Positions 1 through 7,017 of a DNA stretch of 13,295 nucleotides are shown piece by piece. Within the stretch, counting starts at the first letter, position 1, and the number at the start of each line of letters is the position of its first letter. Below the pieces are notes generated by a model. It worked only from the letters and a program-made list of their open reading frames with translations. It was not told the DNA's origin and searched no databases. This DNA comes from Betaproteobacteria bacterium. GTDB lineage: Bacteria > Pseudomonadota > Gammaproteobacteria > Burkholderiales > SG8-39. The DNA is taken from contig QYQC01000047.1 of NCBI GenBank assembly GCA_007280315.1, positions 1 to 13,295 on the forward strand. Direction: 5' to 3'. Made by a program: the position numbers and the translations under genes.

Positions 1-512
1 ATATGCAGCGCGAATATGCCGAGGTCCATGCCCGGCCCCATCTGCGTCGACAGCGGCGCGTAGATGGTCCACCCGGCCGCAGGGGCGCCGCCCGGAACGA
101 AAAATGAAATCACCAGGAGTGATGCCGCCACCGGCAGCAGCCAGAAGCTCCAGTTGTTCATTCGCGCGAACGCCATGTCGGGCGCGCCTATCATCATTGG
201 TATCTGCCAGTTGGCAAAGCCGACGAAGGCCGGCATGATCGCGCCGAACACCATGATCAGCCCGTGCATGGTAGTGAGCTGGTTAAAGAACTCGGGATTG
301 ACGATCTGGATGCCCGGCTGAAACAGTTCGGCGCGCAGGGTCAACGCAAGCACGCCGCCGACGAACAGCATGGTCAGGGAGAACCACAGATACAGGGTGC
401 CGATGTCCTTGTGGTTGGTCGTGGTCACCCAGCGCATCAGTCCGGTCGGTTGATGCGCATGGCCGCCGTGATCTGAAGAACCGAAGCCGTGGGTATCGCT
501 TACTGCACTCAT
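1..512 (-). CDS. coxA: Cytochrome c oxidase subunit I, N-terminal part (runs off left edge)
   Basis: This is the catalytic subunit of a haem-copper oxidase in the inner membrane, which reduces O2 to water and pumps protons. About 170 N-terminal residues are visible, and the frame is open to position 1. After a short His/Gly-rich start (DHGGHAHQ) comes the family stretch RWVTTTNHKDIGTLY, the first membrane segment, and then NQLTTMHGLIMVFGAIMP. The His of TTMHG is the expected low-spin haem ligand. WQIPMMIGAPDMAFARMNN follows and is diagnostic of aa3-type CoxA. The start ATG (512-510) is preceded by AGGAG at 6-nt spacing on the minus strand. The gene lies 104 bp downstream of coxB on the same strand, so they are probably co-transcribed. 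The haem a3/CuB ligands lie outside the window and cannot be checked. Confidence 0.96.
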   Translation of the reverse strand, partial: MSAVSDTHGFGSSDHGGHAHQPTGLMRWVTTTNHKDIGTLYLWFSLTMLFVGGVLALTLRAELFQPGIQIVNPEFFNQLTTMHGLIMVFGAIMPAFVGFANWQIPMMIGAPDMAFARMNNWSFWLLPVAASLLVISFFVPGGAPAAGWTIYAPLSTQMGPGMDLGIFALH

Positions 513-592
513 GCGTTGCTCCTGAAATGCGATCGATTAGAGCGTGTTACGTAACGACGGGATATCTCTCCCCTCGTGCTCCCCTAAATTGG

Positions 593-614
593 GCGCCTAA
601 CGTAGGTTAGGCGC
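593..614 (-). repeat. 9-bp hairpin just after the coxB stop codon
   Basis: GCGCCTAAC (593-601) and GTTAGGCGC (606-614) are perfect inverted repeats around the 4-base loop GTAG, two bases past the coxB stop on the minus strand. No T-run follows on that strand (the next bases are CCAATTTAGG), so it is not a typical intrinsic terminator. It could attenuate, or stabilise the 3' end of, the coxB part of a coxB-coxA mRNA; that role is inferred. A separate 10-bp palindrome, GTTACGTAAC, lies at 546-555 in the same gap. Confidence 0.6.
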
Positions 615-616
615 AC

Positions 617-1744
617 TTACTTGCGTGCCGCTTTGACTTCAGCGGGCTGCACTGCCTCGTCGGTCTTGTTGCCCCAGGCGTTGCGCTCATAGGTGATGAC
701 CGCAGCAATATCGGTGTCCGAAAGCTGCTTGGCGAACGCCGACATGGCGCTGCCGGTTTTGCCATCGAGCACCATTCGGATGTGCGCAGTCCTGTCGCCG
801 GTCGCCACCTTGGAGCCGTCCAGCGCCGGAAACGCCGGCGGCATGCCTTTGCCGCTCGCCTGGTGACAGGCGGCGCAGTTTGCGCCGTATATCTTCTCTC
901 CCTGCGCCTGCAGCTCGACCAGGGTCCGCTGCTTTGCCGGATCTTCTACGCTGGCGGCCGCCTTGGCTTTCTGAACGGCGACCCACTGGGTGTATTTTTC
1001 CTGCGACACCACCTCGACCACGATGGGCATGAAGCCGTGGTCCTTGCCGCACAGTTCGGCGCACTGGCCGCGATAGGTGCCTTCCTTGTCGGCCTTGAAC
1101 CAGGTGTCGCGCACGAATCCCGGAATGGCGTCCTGCTTGATGCCGAACGCCGGCACCCAGAACGAATGGATCACGTCATTGGCAGTGGTAATCACGCGCA
1201 CCTTCTTCCCCACCGGCACCACCAGCGGGTTGTCCACCTCCAGCAGATAATTCTCGCCCTTGGGTGTCTTGTTGTGGATTTGTTCCTGCGGTGTCGACAG
1301 GGCCGACAGGAATGCGATGCCCTCGCCCTCGCCCTTGATGTAGTCGTAACCCCATTTCCACTGGTAGCCGGTGGCCTTGATCGTAATGTCGGGATTGGCC
1401 GTATCCTTGAACTCGATCAGGGTCTTCGTCGCGGGCCAGGCCATGCCGACGAGAATCAGGAACGGAATCGCAGTCCAGATAATTTCCACCGTCGTGTTCT
1501 CGTGGAACTGCTCGGCCTTGTGGCCGACGGATTTTCGATGCGCATAGATCGAGTAAAACATCACGCCGAAGACGATGCAGAAAATTACCAGAATGACGTA
1601 CATCATCAGCATGTGCAGGTCGTAAATTTCGCTCGCGATCCGGGTTACCGGCGACTGAAAATTGAGCTGGTAGGCGGCGGACGCCAGCCCCGCGTAGAGC
1701 GCCAGCAGCAGGCCTGCGGTTAGTCGTCCCAACGTGCTATTCAT
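617..1744 (-). CDS. coxB: Cytochrome c oxidase subunit II with fused C-terminal cytochrome c domain
   Basis: This subunit takes electrons from soluble cytochrome c and passes them through CuA to subunit I. The 375-residue protein has a signal peptide (residues 1-24, ending ASAA), two membrane helices (about 42-66 and 87-106), and a periplasmic cupredoxin domain. The CuA ligands are all present: H193 in VIHSFWVP, then C228, E230, C232, H236 and M239 in GQCAELCGKDHGFM. A class I cytochrome c domain follows, with CAACH at 290-294 and a likely axial Met in GSAMSAF (M334). The extra domain makes the protein longer than a plain subunit II. The start has a good GAGGA ribosome site 4 nt upstream. The gene precedes coxA on the minus strand. 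All catalytic residues look intact, and the family assignment is firm. Confidence 0.97.
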   Translation of the reverse strand: MNSTLGRLTAGLLLALYAGLASAAYQLNFQSPVTRIASEIYDLHMLMMYVILVIFCIVFGVMFYSIYAHRKSVGHKAEQFHENTTVEIIWTAIPFLILVGMAWPATKTLIEFKDTANPDITIKATGYQWKWGYDYIKGEGEGIAFLSALSTPQEQIHNKTPKGENYLLEVDNPLVVPVGKKVRVITTANDVIHSFWVPAFGIKQDAIPGFVRDTWFKADKEGTYRGQCAELCGKDHGFMPIVVEVVSQEKYTQWVAVQKAKAAASVEDPAKQRTLVELQAQGEKIYGANCAACHQASGKGMPPAFPALDGSKVATGDRTAHIRMVLDGKTGSAMSAFAKQLSDTDIAAVITYERNAWGNKTDEAVQPAEVKAARK

Positions 1745-1789
1745 GATTTCCTCGTCACTTCAATGGCCCGGCAGCTAAAGTTCCGGCAT

Positions 1790-1840
1790 CCGGGTTTCAG
1801 TGCCCATCCGCACCCGACGCAGGACACTGGTTCCACCCGG
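1790..1840. repeat. Interrupted inverted repeat in coxB leader
   Basis: CCGGGT (1790-1795) pairs with ACCCGG (1835-1840), and inside it CAGTG (1798-1802) pairs with CACTG (1825-1829). A competing pairing, TTCCGG (1781-1786) with CCGGAA (1837-1842), overlaps the outer arm. It lies about 50 bases upstream of the coxB start, so it would fold in the 5' leader of the coxB mRNA. Function unknown; it could be chance in GC-rich DNA. Confidence 0.4.
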
Positions 1841-1886
1841 AAGCTTTCATTTATTCTCGCCGCGATCCGCTGCTCGCCCGCGTTAC

Positions 1887-1904
1887 GCGCGGCATTCGCC
1901 GCGC
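1887..1904. repeat. GC-rich 7-bp hairpin upstream of coxB
   Basis: GCGCGGC (1887-1893) and GCCGCGC (1898-1904) are perfect inverted repeats around a 4-base loop. Neither strand has a T-run after the stem, so it does not look like a standard terminator. It lies midway between the bioC stop and the coxB start. Confidence 0.45.
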
Positions 1905-1953
1905 ACTTGGAAGGGGTGCCGCTGAAGAACGCGGTGAACGGAAACGCCTGGCC

Positions 1954-2001
1954 AAAAAAAGGGGGCTAAGCTATCACACGCAGCTGAGTGAATCAAGCTT
2001 A
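1954..2001 (-). terminator. Weak candidate terminator for amidase-bioC transcript
   Basis: On the minus strand, 55 bases past the bioC stop, TAAGCT (2001-1996) can pair with AGCTTA (1972-1967). An inner TCAC/GTGA pairing is separated from it by an asymmetric bulge. GCCCCC and then seven T (1960-1954) follow. The six bases between stem and T-run, and the bulge, make this imperfect. The position between two same-strand transcription units is right. Confidence 0.3.
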
Positions 2002-2055
2002 TCAGTGATTGCCGCAGATGATCGGGCAATAAGAAAAATAGAATCGAATTCCTGA

Positions 2056-3024
2056 TCAATTCCCATTAGCACGCCGCGGCTGCATCGCAACCACCGCATG
2101 TCCATCAGCGCTCAGGCGCGAACGCGGTTTCCACGCGTGACCGTAAATGATCTCGAAGCTGGCGGGCAGTTTTCCATCGACGCGCGTCTTCGCATAGGCC
2201 TTGCGCATGGCGCTGAATACGCCTTTGCCGGTGAGCCCGCGTCGGCGCGAAGCAAGTACGTTCATCTGACCGCTGGCGCGCAGATCCGCCATCAACGCGT
2301 CCGCATCCGTATAGGTCAACGTAATGAGCTCCATGTCCATTACCGGATCGGAAAAGCCGCATGCCGCGAGCATGTCTCCCAAGTCGTGCATGTCAAGAAA
2401 GTCGTGCACGTGTGCCGCGGCTTCATGCGCTGCGAACGCACGCTTGAGTTCCTTCAGCGTGTCCGGGCCGTAGCAACTGAACTGCAGCAGCCCCCCCACC
2501 CTCAGTATCCGGTGCAACTCTTTCAATGCCGGCAGCGGATCGCCGGCGTAGTGCAGCGCCAGGTTGGACCAGACCAGATCTACATTCGCCACGGGCAACG
2601 GCGCGCACGCGAAATCGGCGCACAGGTAATCGACACGATCAGGTCTGAGTACGCGCTCGATCCAGGCGCGCCGGCCGCACCCGGCCTCGAGCATCGGCAG
2701 CGCGAAATCAAGCCCCACCACCTGCGCTTGCGGGTAGGCCTCGGCCAGTTGTCGGGCGCCATGTCCATCGCCGCATCCCACATCGAGAATGCGCTTCGGC
2801 GCAAGCTTGATGTACTGCAGGCGCTCGCGCATGCGCGCCTCCACTTCGCGCGCCAGTACCGCGGCTTCGGCGTATCCGGCGGCCGCCTGCCCGAAGGCGC
2901 GGCGCGCCGCGCGGCGATCGATCGATGCTGCGCTCAGCGCAGGCCCCCGGACGCGGCTGCGGCTGCAGGGCGTTTCGCCCGCGTCACGTGCGCAGCGCCG
3001 ACTCCAGCGCCAGCCCGATCGCAA
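2056..3024 (-). CDS. bioC: Malonyl-ACP O-methyltransferase BioC
   Basis: BioC methylates malonyl-ACP with S-adenosylmethionine, which lets the fatty-acid machinery build the pimeloyl chain of biotin. The Rossmann-fold methyltransferase has motif I ILDVGCGDG at residues 79-87, the acidic end of strand 2 in VVGLDFA, and DLVWSNLALHY at 149-159. FSCYGPDTLKELK (182-194) is typical of BioC. Family similarity begins near residue 36 (DRRAARRAF), so the first 30 or so residues are probably not native. The only usable start codon upstream is TTG at 3024, which overlaps the amidase end by 41 bases; Met65 is too far inside. The codon at 2937, where the family N-terminus would begin, is CTG. No other biotin gene is visible here. 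Identity is firm; the start is uncertain. Confidence 0.88.
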   Translation of the reverse strand: MRSGWRWSRRCARDAGETPCSRSRVRGPALSAASIDRRAARRAFGQAAAGYAEAAVLAREVEARMRERLQYIKLAPKRILDVGCGDGHGARQLAEAYPQAQVVGLDFALPMLEAGCGRRAWIERVLRPDRVDYLCADFACAPLPVANVDLVWSNLALHYAGDPLPALKELHRILRVGGLLQFSCYGPDTLKELKRAFAAHEAAAHVHDFLDMHDLGDMLAACGFSDPVMDMELITLTYTDADALMADLRASGQMNVLASRRRGLTGKGVFSAMRKAYAKTRVDGKLPASFEIIYGHAWKPRSRLSADGHAVVAMQPRRANGN

Positions 3025-4327
3025 GCAGGCGCCGGTCCTCGCCGTGCTGCCCGACGAGGCTCAAACCGACCGGAGCCTCCCCCGGCTGCTGGCAGGGTAT
3101 GGACAGCGCGCAGCCGTCGAGGAAATTCACCACGCTGGGATTTCGCACCATGGCGAGATTGGTGCTCGCGTAGAGTTGATCGTCCGTCTCCAGCGGCGCG
3201 ATGGCGGGCGCGACCATGATGACCGTCGGCATCAGGAGGGCATCGTAGGGCGCGGCAAGTCGCGCACTTTCGGCGATCATGGCGGCGCGCTCATTCAGCA
3301 CGTCGATATAGTCGGCCGCGCTCATATCAGCGCCGCGCAAAGTGCGCGAGGCGACGCGCGGATCGTACTCGGCCTGGCGCCGCGCGATCAGTTCTCGGTG
3401 CAGCGCATACGCCTCGGCCACTACCAAACCGCCTTTCCGATTGATTTGCGGCAATCGACGCAGGGCTTCGAAACGCAGGTCGCTCACCAACGCTCCGGCC
3501 TGCGACAAGCGCTCGAGCGCCTTGCCGAAGGCCTGCGCCACAGCGCTATCGAGCCCGTCCAGAACATAGTCCTGCAACACGCCCAGGCGCAGACCCTTGA
3601 GCCGCAGCGCCAGCGGCACCTGCGGCGCTACGCCGGCAAGAATGCTGTCGGCCAGAGCGCAGCAGGCCACGCTGCGCGCAATCGGTCCGATCGAATCCAG
3701 TGTGGTCGAGAGCGCGTACGTTCCGTCCTTGGCGACGCGACTGGCACTGGGCTTGAATCCGCTCAGTCCGCAAAGCGCAGCGGGGGTGCGCACTGAACCG
3801 CCGGTGTCGGTGCCCAGGCCCATCGCCGCCATGCCGTCTGAAACCGATACCGCCGCCCCTGATGACGAGCCTCCGGGAATTCGGCCGGTAGTCCGGTCCC
3901 AGGGGTTCTTCGGCGTACCGTAATGCGGATTGAGCCCCAGTCCGGAGAACGCGAATTCGACCATGTTGGTGCGGCCGATGATGACTGCGCCCGCCTGGCG
4001 CAGCCGCCGCACCACGATTGCGTCGGCCTTGGCCGGCGCAGAATCAGAAAGCAACTTCGACCCGGCCCGGGTGATGTCGCCGGCAACGTCGAACAGGTCC
4101 TTGATCGACACCGGTATACCGGCCAGCGGCGAGGGCACGATACCGTGTGCGCGCAACGCATCGCTCGCCCTGGCTTCGGCCAACGCCGCATCGCCATAGG
4201 TCCGCAGGAACACGCGCGCCCCTTCGCCCGTGGGTGCCGCAATGCGCGCGAGCGCCTCCTCGACCAACGCCTGACTGGTGGTTTTGTTCGAGGCAAGTTC
4301 GCCGGCAAGTGCCATGATCGGTTTCAT
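2984..4327 (-). CDS. Amidase-signature family hydrolase
   Basis: This serine hydrolase of the amidase-signature family cleaves C-N amide bonds; its substrate cannot be told from sequence. The 447 residues carry the complete Ser-cisSer-Lys triad: Lys76 in PVSIKDLFDVAG, the Gly/Ser-rich GGSSSG at 152-157 (cis-Ser about 154), and the nucleophile Ser178 in GTDTGGSVRTPAA. It resembles GatA, but no gatB or gatC is nearby, so a role in tRNA-dependent amidation is unlikely. I chose ATG 4327 because the protein from there fits the family length; the longer open frame upstream crosses into comF. A 7-codon frame ending in ATGA overlaps this start. The 3' end overlaps bioC, so the two are likely co-transcribed. 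Its place between bioC and comF looks like an insertion into an otherwise familiar gene order. Confidence 0.92.
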   Translation of the reverse strand: MKPIMALAGELASNKTTSQALVEEALARIAAPTGEGARVFLRTYGDAALAEARASDALRAHGIVPSPLAGIPVSIKDLFDVAGDITRAGSKLLSDSAPAKADAIVVRRLRQAGAVIIGRTNMVEFAFSGLGLNPHYGTPKNPWDRTTGRIPGGSSSGAAVSVSDGMAAMGLGTDTGGSVRTPAALCGLSGFKPSASRVAKDGTYALSTTLDSIGPIARSVACCALADSILAGVAPQVPLALRLKGLRLGVLQDYVLDGLDSAVAQAFGKALERLSQAGALVSDLRFEALRRLPQINRKGGLVVAEAYALHRELIARRQAEYDPRVASRTLRGADMSAADYIDVLNERAAMIAESARLAAPYDALLMPTVIMVAPAIAPLETDDQLYASTNLAMVRNPSVVNFLDGCALSIPCQQPGEAPVGLSLVGQHGEDRRLLAIGLALESALRT

Positions 4328-4347
4328 TTGACCGCCATCTTGTTCAT
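4324..4347 (-). CDS. Possible 7-codon leader peptide before the amidase
   Basis: A minus-strand frame MNKMAVK starts at ATG 4347 after a purine-rich AGAGAG sequence. It stops at TGA 4326-4324, which overlaps the amidase ATG as ATGA. That arrangement allows translational coupling. It is too short to judge by composition and could be chance. Confidence 0.2.
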   Translation of the reverse strand: MNKMAVK

Positions 4348-4356
4348 GGTTACTCT
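4328..4356 (+). promoter_or_regulatory. Candidate sigma-70 promoter for comF
   Basis: TTGACC (4328-4333, five of six matches to the -35 consensus) is followed 17 bases later by TACTCT (4351-4356, a weak -10). This would place the transcript start about 38 bases before the comF start, inside the 74-bp gap shared with the divergent amidase. A small 5-bp hairpin (CTCGC/GCGAG, 4360-4373) follows. Prediction by eye only. Confidence 0.3.
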
Positions 4357-4401
4357 CTTCTCGCACAGGCGAGCAACGCATCTTCACGGAAGCATTTCCA
4401 C

Positions 4402-5115
4402 TTGTCAATTTCGTTGCGTCCGTTTCTGAATATAGGCACGACAGTCGCGCGAAGCCTGCTCGCCCAGGACTGCCTGCTGTGTCTGGCTGCGAGCGAAACG
4501 CAATTGATTTGCCAGGCCTGCCTGGACGAATTGCCCTCAGCAGCGTCGGCCTGCCGGCGCTGCGCCCTGCCCGGCAGCAGCAACGCCGAATGCGGCGCGT
4601 GCATCGCCGATCCACCGCGTTACGACGCCAGCCTCGCCGCCTTCGACTACGCCTACCCGGTGGACGCGCTGATACAGGCGCTCAAGTACGGCGGACAACT
4701 TGCTCTGGCGGGGCTGTTCGCCCAGGCGTTGCAGCGGCGCATCGGCCGGCCGGATGAAGTCGACTTGATCGTGCCGCTGCCGCTGCATCCGGCGCGTCTG
4801 GCCGAGCGCGGCTTCAATCAAGCGGCGGAGATTGCCAAAGTGCTGTCGCGCAACTGCGGCGTCGCCATGGAGGCGCAGCTTGCGCGGCGTGTGCGCGACA
4901 CCACGCCGCAGACCGCGCTGCCGTGGCGCGAGCGCGCGCGCAACATTCGCCGCGCCTTTGCCTGCGAGCGAAATCTCGCCGGCCTGCGCATCGCCGTGGT
5001 GGACGACGTCATGACTACCGGCGCGACGCTGGACGAGTTCGCGCGCACACTCAAGAAAAGCGGCGCAGCGCGAGTCGAGAACTGGGTGGTCGCGCGGACG
5101 GCGCGCGGTGTTTGA
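4402..5115 (+). CDS. comF: ComF family protein (zinc-ribbon plus phosphoribosyltransferase fold)
   Basis: ComF-family proteins support DNA uptake during natural transformation in some bacteria; their biochemical role is not settled. The 237-residue protein has an N-terminal Cys-rich part with four CXXC pairs (C24/C27, C37/C40, C51/C54, C64/C67), expected to bind zinc. A type I phosphoribosyltransferase domain follows, with LIVPLPLHPARLAERGFNQ at 122-140 and the PRPP-binding loop VVDDVMTTGAT at 199-209. The start is TTG 4402 with a weak GGA 11 bases upstream; a second TTG at 4414 is possible. The gene ends inside trmL with an 8-base overlap, so the two are co-translated. No other competence gene is in the window, so a competence role here is by family only. 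Confidence 0.93.
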   Translation: MSISLRPFLNIGTTVARSLLAQDCLLCLAASETQLICQACLDELPSAASACRRCALPGSSNAECGACIADPPRYDASLAAFDYAYPVDALIQALKYGGQLALAGLFAQALQRRIGRPDEVDLIVPLPLHPARLAERGFNQAAEIAKVLSRNCGVAMEAQLARRVRDTTPQTALPWRERARNIRRAFACERNLAGLRIAVVDDVMTTGATLDEFARTLKKSGAARVENWVVARTARGV

Positions 5116-5572
5116 TATCGTTCTCTACCAACCGGAAATTCCGCCCAATACCGGCAATATCATCCGTCTTGCCGCCAATACCGGCGCGACTTTGCACCTG
5201 GTCGAGCCGCTGGGCTTTCGCCTCGATGACCGCGAACTGAAGCGTGCCGGGCTCGATTATCACGAGTACGCCAGCCTGATCGTGCACAAAGACTGGCGCG
5301 CAACCTGCGACTATCTGCAGGGCAGGCGCATGTTCGCCTTTTCCACGCATGCACTGCGCCGTCACACCGAGCCCGAATATCGCGCGGGTGACGCGCTCCT
5401 GTTTGGACCGGAGACCCGCGGCCTGCCTGAGGAAATACGTAACGGCGTGCCCGAAGCGCAGCGCCTGCGCCTGCCGCTGCGACCGGGTAACCGCAGTCTC
5501 AATCTTTCCAACGCCGTTGCGGTCGCGGTATACGAAGCCTGGCGGCAACTGGGATTTGCCGGCTGTGCCTAG
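5108..5572 (+). CDS. trmL: tRNA (cytidine/uridine-34-2'-O)-methyltransferase TrmL
   Basis: TrmL adds a 2'-O-methyl group to the wobble nucleotide of certain leucine tRNAs using S-adenosylmethionine. The 154-residue length matches this single-domain SPOUT methyltransferase. The motifs are in order: PPNTGN at 12-17, FGPETRGLP at 99-107 and RSLNLSNAVAVAVYE at 129-143. The last two form the knotted cofactor site. The start is GTG 5108, inside the end of comF; MFDIVLYQPEIPPNTGN is the normal family N-terminus, which supports this choice. The TAG stop lies in a CTAG shared with the convergent gpsA stop, leaving no room for a terminator between the two genes. Confidence 0.96.
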   Translation: MFDIVLYQPEIPPNTGNIIRLAANTGATLHLVEPLGFRLDDRELKRAGLDYHEYASLIVHKDWRATCDYLQGRRMFAFSTHALRRHTEPEYRAGDALLFGPETRGLPEEIRNGVPEAQRLRLPLRPGNRSLNLSNAVAVAVYEAWRQLGFAGCA

Positions 5573-6549
5573 CTTTCGCTCTTCGCGTCGCGTGCCAGCA
5601 GCTGTTCTACCGCCGTGCGCGGAGAAATCCCGCCGAAAAGGACGGCACACACCGCCTGCGTGATCGGCATGTCGACGCCGAGCTGCAACGCGCGCTTTTC
5701 GACTGCGGCCGCGGTATGCACGCCCTCGGCAACGTGACCCAGTTCCTGCAGGATATCGGCCAGCTTCTTGCCCTGCGCGAGCCCGAGGCCGACGCGCCGG
5801 TTGCGCGACAGTTCACCGGTACAGGTGAGGATCAGGTCGCCGGCACCGGTGAGTCCGTTGAAGGTCTCGGGACGCCCACCCAGTTTCACGCCCAGGCGCG
5901 TGATTTCGGCCAATCCGCGCGTGATCAACGCTGCGCGTGCGTTGGCTCCCAGACCCAGGCCGTCGGCGATGCCGGTCGCGATGGCCATGACGTTTTTTAC
6001 CGCGCCCCCGATCTCCACGCCTACCAGGTCGCTGCTGAAATAGATGCGCAGTCCGGCGCCGTGCAAGGCACGCGCGGTAGCCCGGCTGAAACCGTCGTCG
6101 GCCGAGGCGAGGGTCAGCGCGGTAGGAAGACCACGCGCCACCTCGAGCGCGAAACTGGGGCCGGAGAGCGCGCCGTAGGTGCGGCCGGGCGCCAGAACTT
6201 GCGCGGCGATCTGGTGTGGCAGCTCTGCACTTTGGGGATCCAAGCCTTTGCACAGCCACAACACCGGCTTTCGCAGGGGCTCGATCCGGGTAAGTACGTC
6301 GCGCAATGCTGCGGTCGGCGTCGCCAGCAACACCAGTTCGGCGGCAGCGACGGCGGCGGAAAACGCGGGCTCGATCGCGAGCGACGGCGGCAGGGCGATT
6401 TCAGGCAGATAGCGTTGATTGCGGCGGGCGCGGGCCATGTCCCGGCAATGTTCCGCACTGCGTCCCCACAATACGGTCTCGTGTCTGGCGCTGAGGCTGA
6501 CGGCGATCGCGGTGCCCCAGGCGCCGGCGCCAACTACCGTGATCTTCAT
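5569..6549 (-). CDS. gpsA: Glycerol-3-phosphate dehydrogenase [NAD(P)+]
   Basis: GpsA reduces dihydroxyacetone phosphate to sn-glycerol-3-phosphate, the backbone of membrane phospholipids, in the cytoplasm. The 326-residue protein has the dinucleotide-binding GAGAWGTA at 7-14, WLCKGLD around Lys101, GPSFALEVA at 130-138 and the catalytic Lys185 in GGAVKNVMA. LTGAGDLILTCTGELSRNRRVG lies in the C-terminal helical domain. Length and motifs are normal. ATG 6549 is chosen because the fold starts at once (MKITVVGAGAWG); the ribosome site is weak. It is last in the minus-strand operon, 32 bp after the SH3 gene. Its stop overlaps that of convergent trmL. Confidence 0.97.
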   Translation of the reverse strand: MKITVVGAGAWGTAIAVSLSARHETVLWGRSAEHCRDMARARRNQRYLPEIALPPSLAIEPAFSAAVAAAELVLLATPTAALRDVLTRIEPLRKPVLWLCKGLDPQSAELPHQIAAQVLAPGRTYGALSGPSFALEVARGLPTALTLASADDGFSRATARALHGAGLRIYFSSDLVGVEIGGAVKNVMAIATGIADGLGLGANARAALITRGLAEITRLGVKLGGRPETFNGLTGAGDLILTCTGELSRNRRVGLGLAQGKKLADILQELGHVAEGVHTAAAVEKRALQLGVDMPITQAVCAVLFGGISPRTAVEQLLARDAKSES

Positions 6550-6581
6550 GGATGCAAAGTCCGGACAGACCAGATGTACGG

Positions 6582-7013
6582 TTACCGTCCCCAGACCTGG
6601 CTCGTACGCACGTAGCCGGTCTGCCCGTCGCGGTGGCGCACCTTGACCCAGGGATCCATGCCAAGTTCGACGATTTCCAGCGCGACGCCCTGCCGCGCCT
6701 GAAACACCATTGGCGCGGCATCTTCAGACTTCAGGCGCACGTCGGCAAGCGGCGCGGTCACCACTACCGTGCGCGTTTCGGACAGATTCTTCTTCTCCAC
6801 CCAGGCGAGATCGCCGGCCACATCGCGCACCTTGGTCCAGGCATCGAGCTGGACGATCACTTCCACCGGATAGAGTTTGCTGGCAACGTACAATTTGTTC
6901 GCCTTGACCGAGGGCGCGTCGTACATCGGCGCGGCATTCTCGCTGACGGAGCGGAACTCCACCGCCCAGGCCGCCGGCGCGGCACACAGCAGCAGGATCA
7001 ACAGGAAACGCAT
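6582..7013 (-). CDS. Secreted two-SH3-domain protein
   Basis: This small exported protein of 143 residues has a signal peptide (MRFLLILLLCAAPAAWA, cut near residue 17). Two bacterial SH3-like repeats follow, at about 22-78 (VSENAAPMYDAPS to LAWVEKKNL) and 83-140 (VVVTAPLADVRLKS to GYVRTSQVWG). Such domains often bind peptidoglycan or other cell-wall ligands, but no enzymatic domain is present and the ligand is unknown. The start is only 4 bases after the secB stop, with no obvious ribosome site, so translation is probably coupled to secB. Uncharacterised SH3 proteins at this place are common in betaproteobacteria. It is the one member of the operon with no counterpart in the equivalent E. coli group. 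Confidence 0.88.
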   Translation of the reverse strand: MRFLLILLLCAAPAAWAVEFRSVSENAAPMYDAPSVKANKLYVASKLYPVEVIVQLDAWTKVRDVAGDLAWVEKKNLSETRTVVVTAPLADVRLKSEDAAPMVFQARQGVALEIVELGMDPWVKVRHRDGQTGYVRTSQVWGR

Positions 7014-7017
7014 GTTG

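Larger units (their letters stand above)
1745..2055. other. Non-coding gap between bioC and coxB
   Basis: I see no convincing gene in these 311 bases. A 68-codon plus-strand frame at 1763-1969 has no recognisable family and no clear ribosome site. The stretch must hold the coxB promoter and leader on the minus strand, but I find no clear -35/-10 pair. It contains a 7-bp stem with a 4-base loop at 1887-1904, a longer interrupted inverted repeat at 1790-1840 just upstream of coxB, and a T7 run (minus strand, 1954-1960) that may end the bioC transcript. Confidence 0.6.

Noticed and set aside
782..1723. Long plus-strand open frame (313 codons) opposite coxB
   Set aside because: Its antisense frame is a complete coxB with all CuA and haem motifs; the frame is His/Arg/Leu-rich, matches no family, and is open only because of high GC.
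1763..1969. 68-codon plus-strand frame in the bioC-coxB gap
   Set aside because: No ribosome site, no family resemblance, and a hairpin runs through it; it could be a small gene but nothing supports it.
2098..3219. Plus-strand open frame of 373 codons opposite bioC and the amidase end
   Set aside because: Low-complexity Arg/Ala/Gln-rich translation without any motif, crossing two real genes on the other strand.
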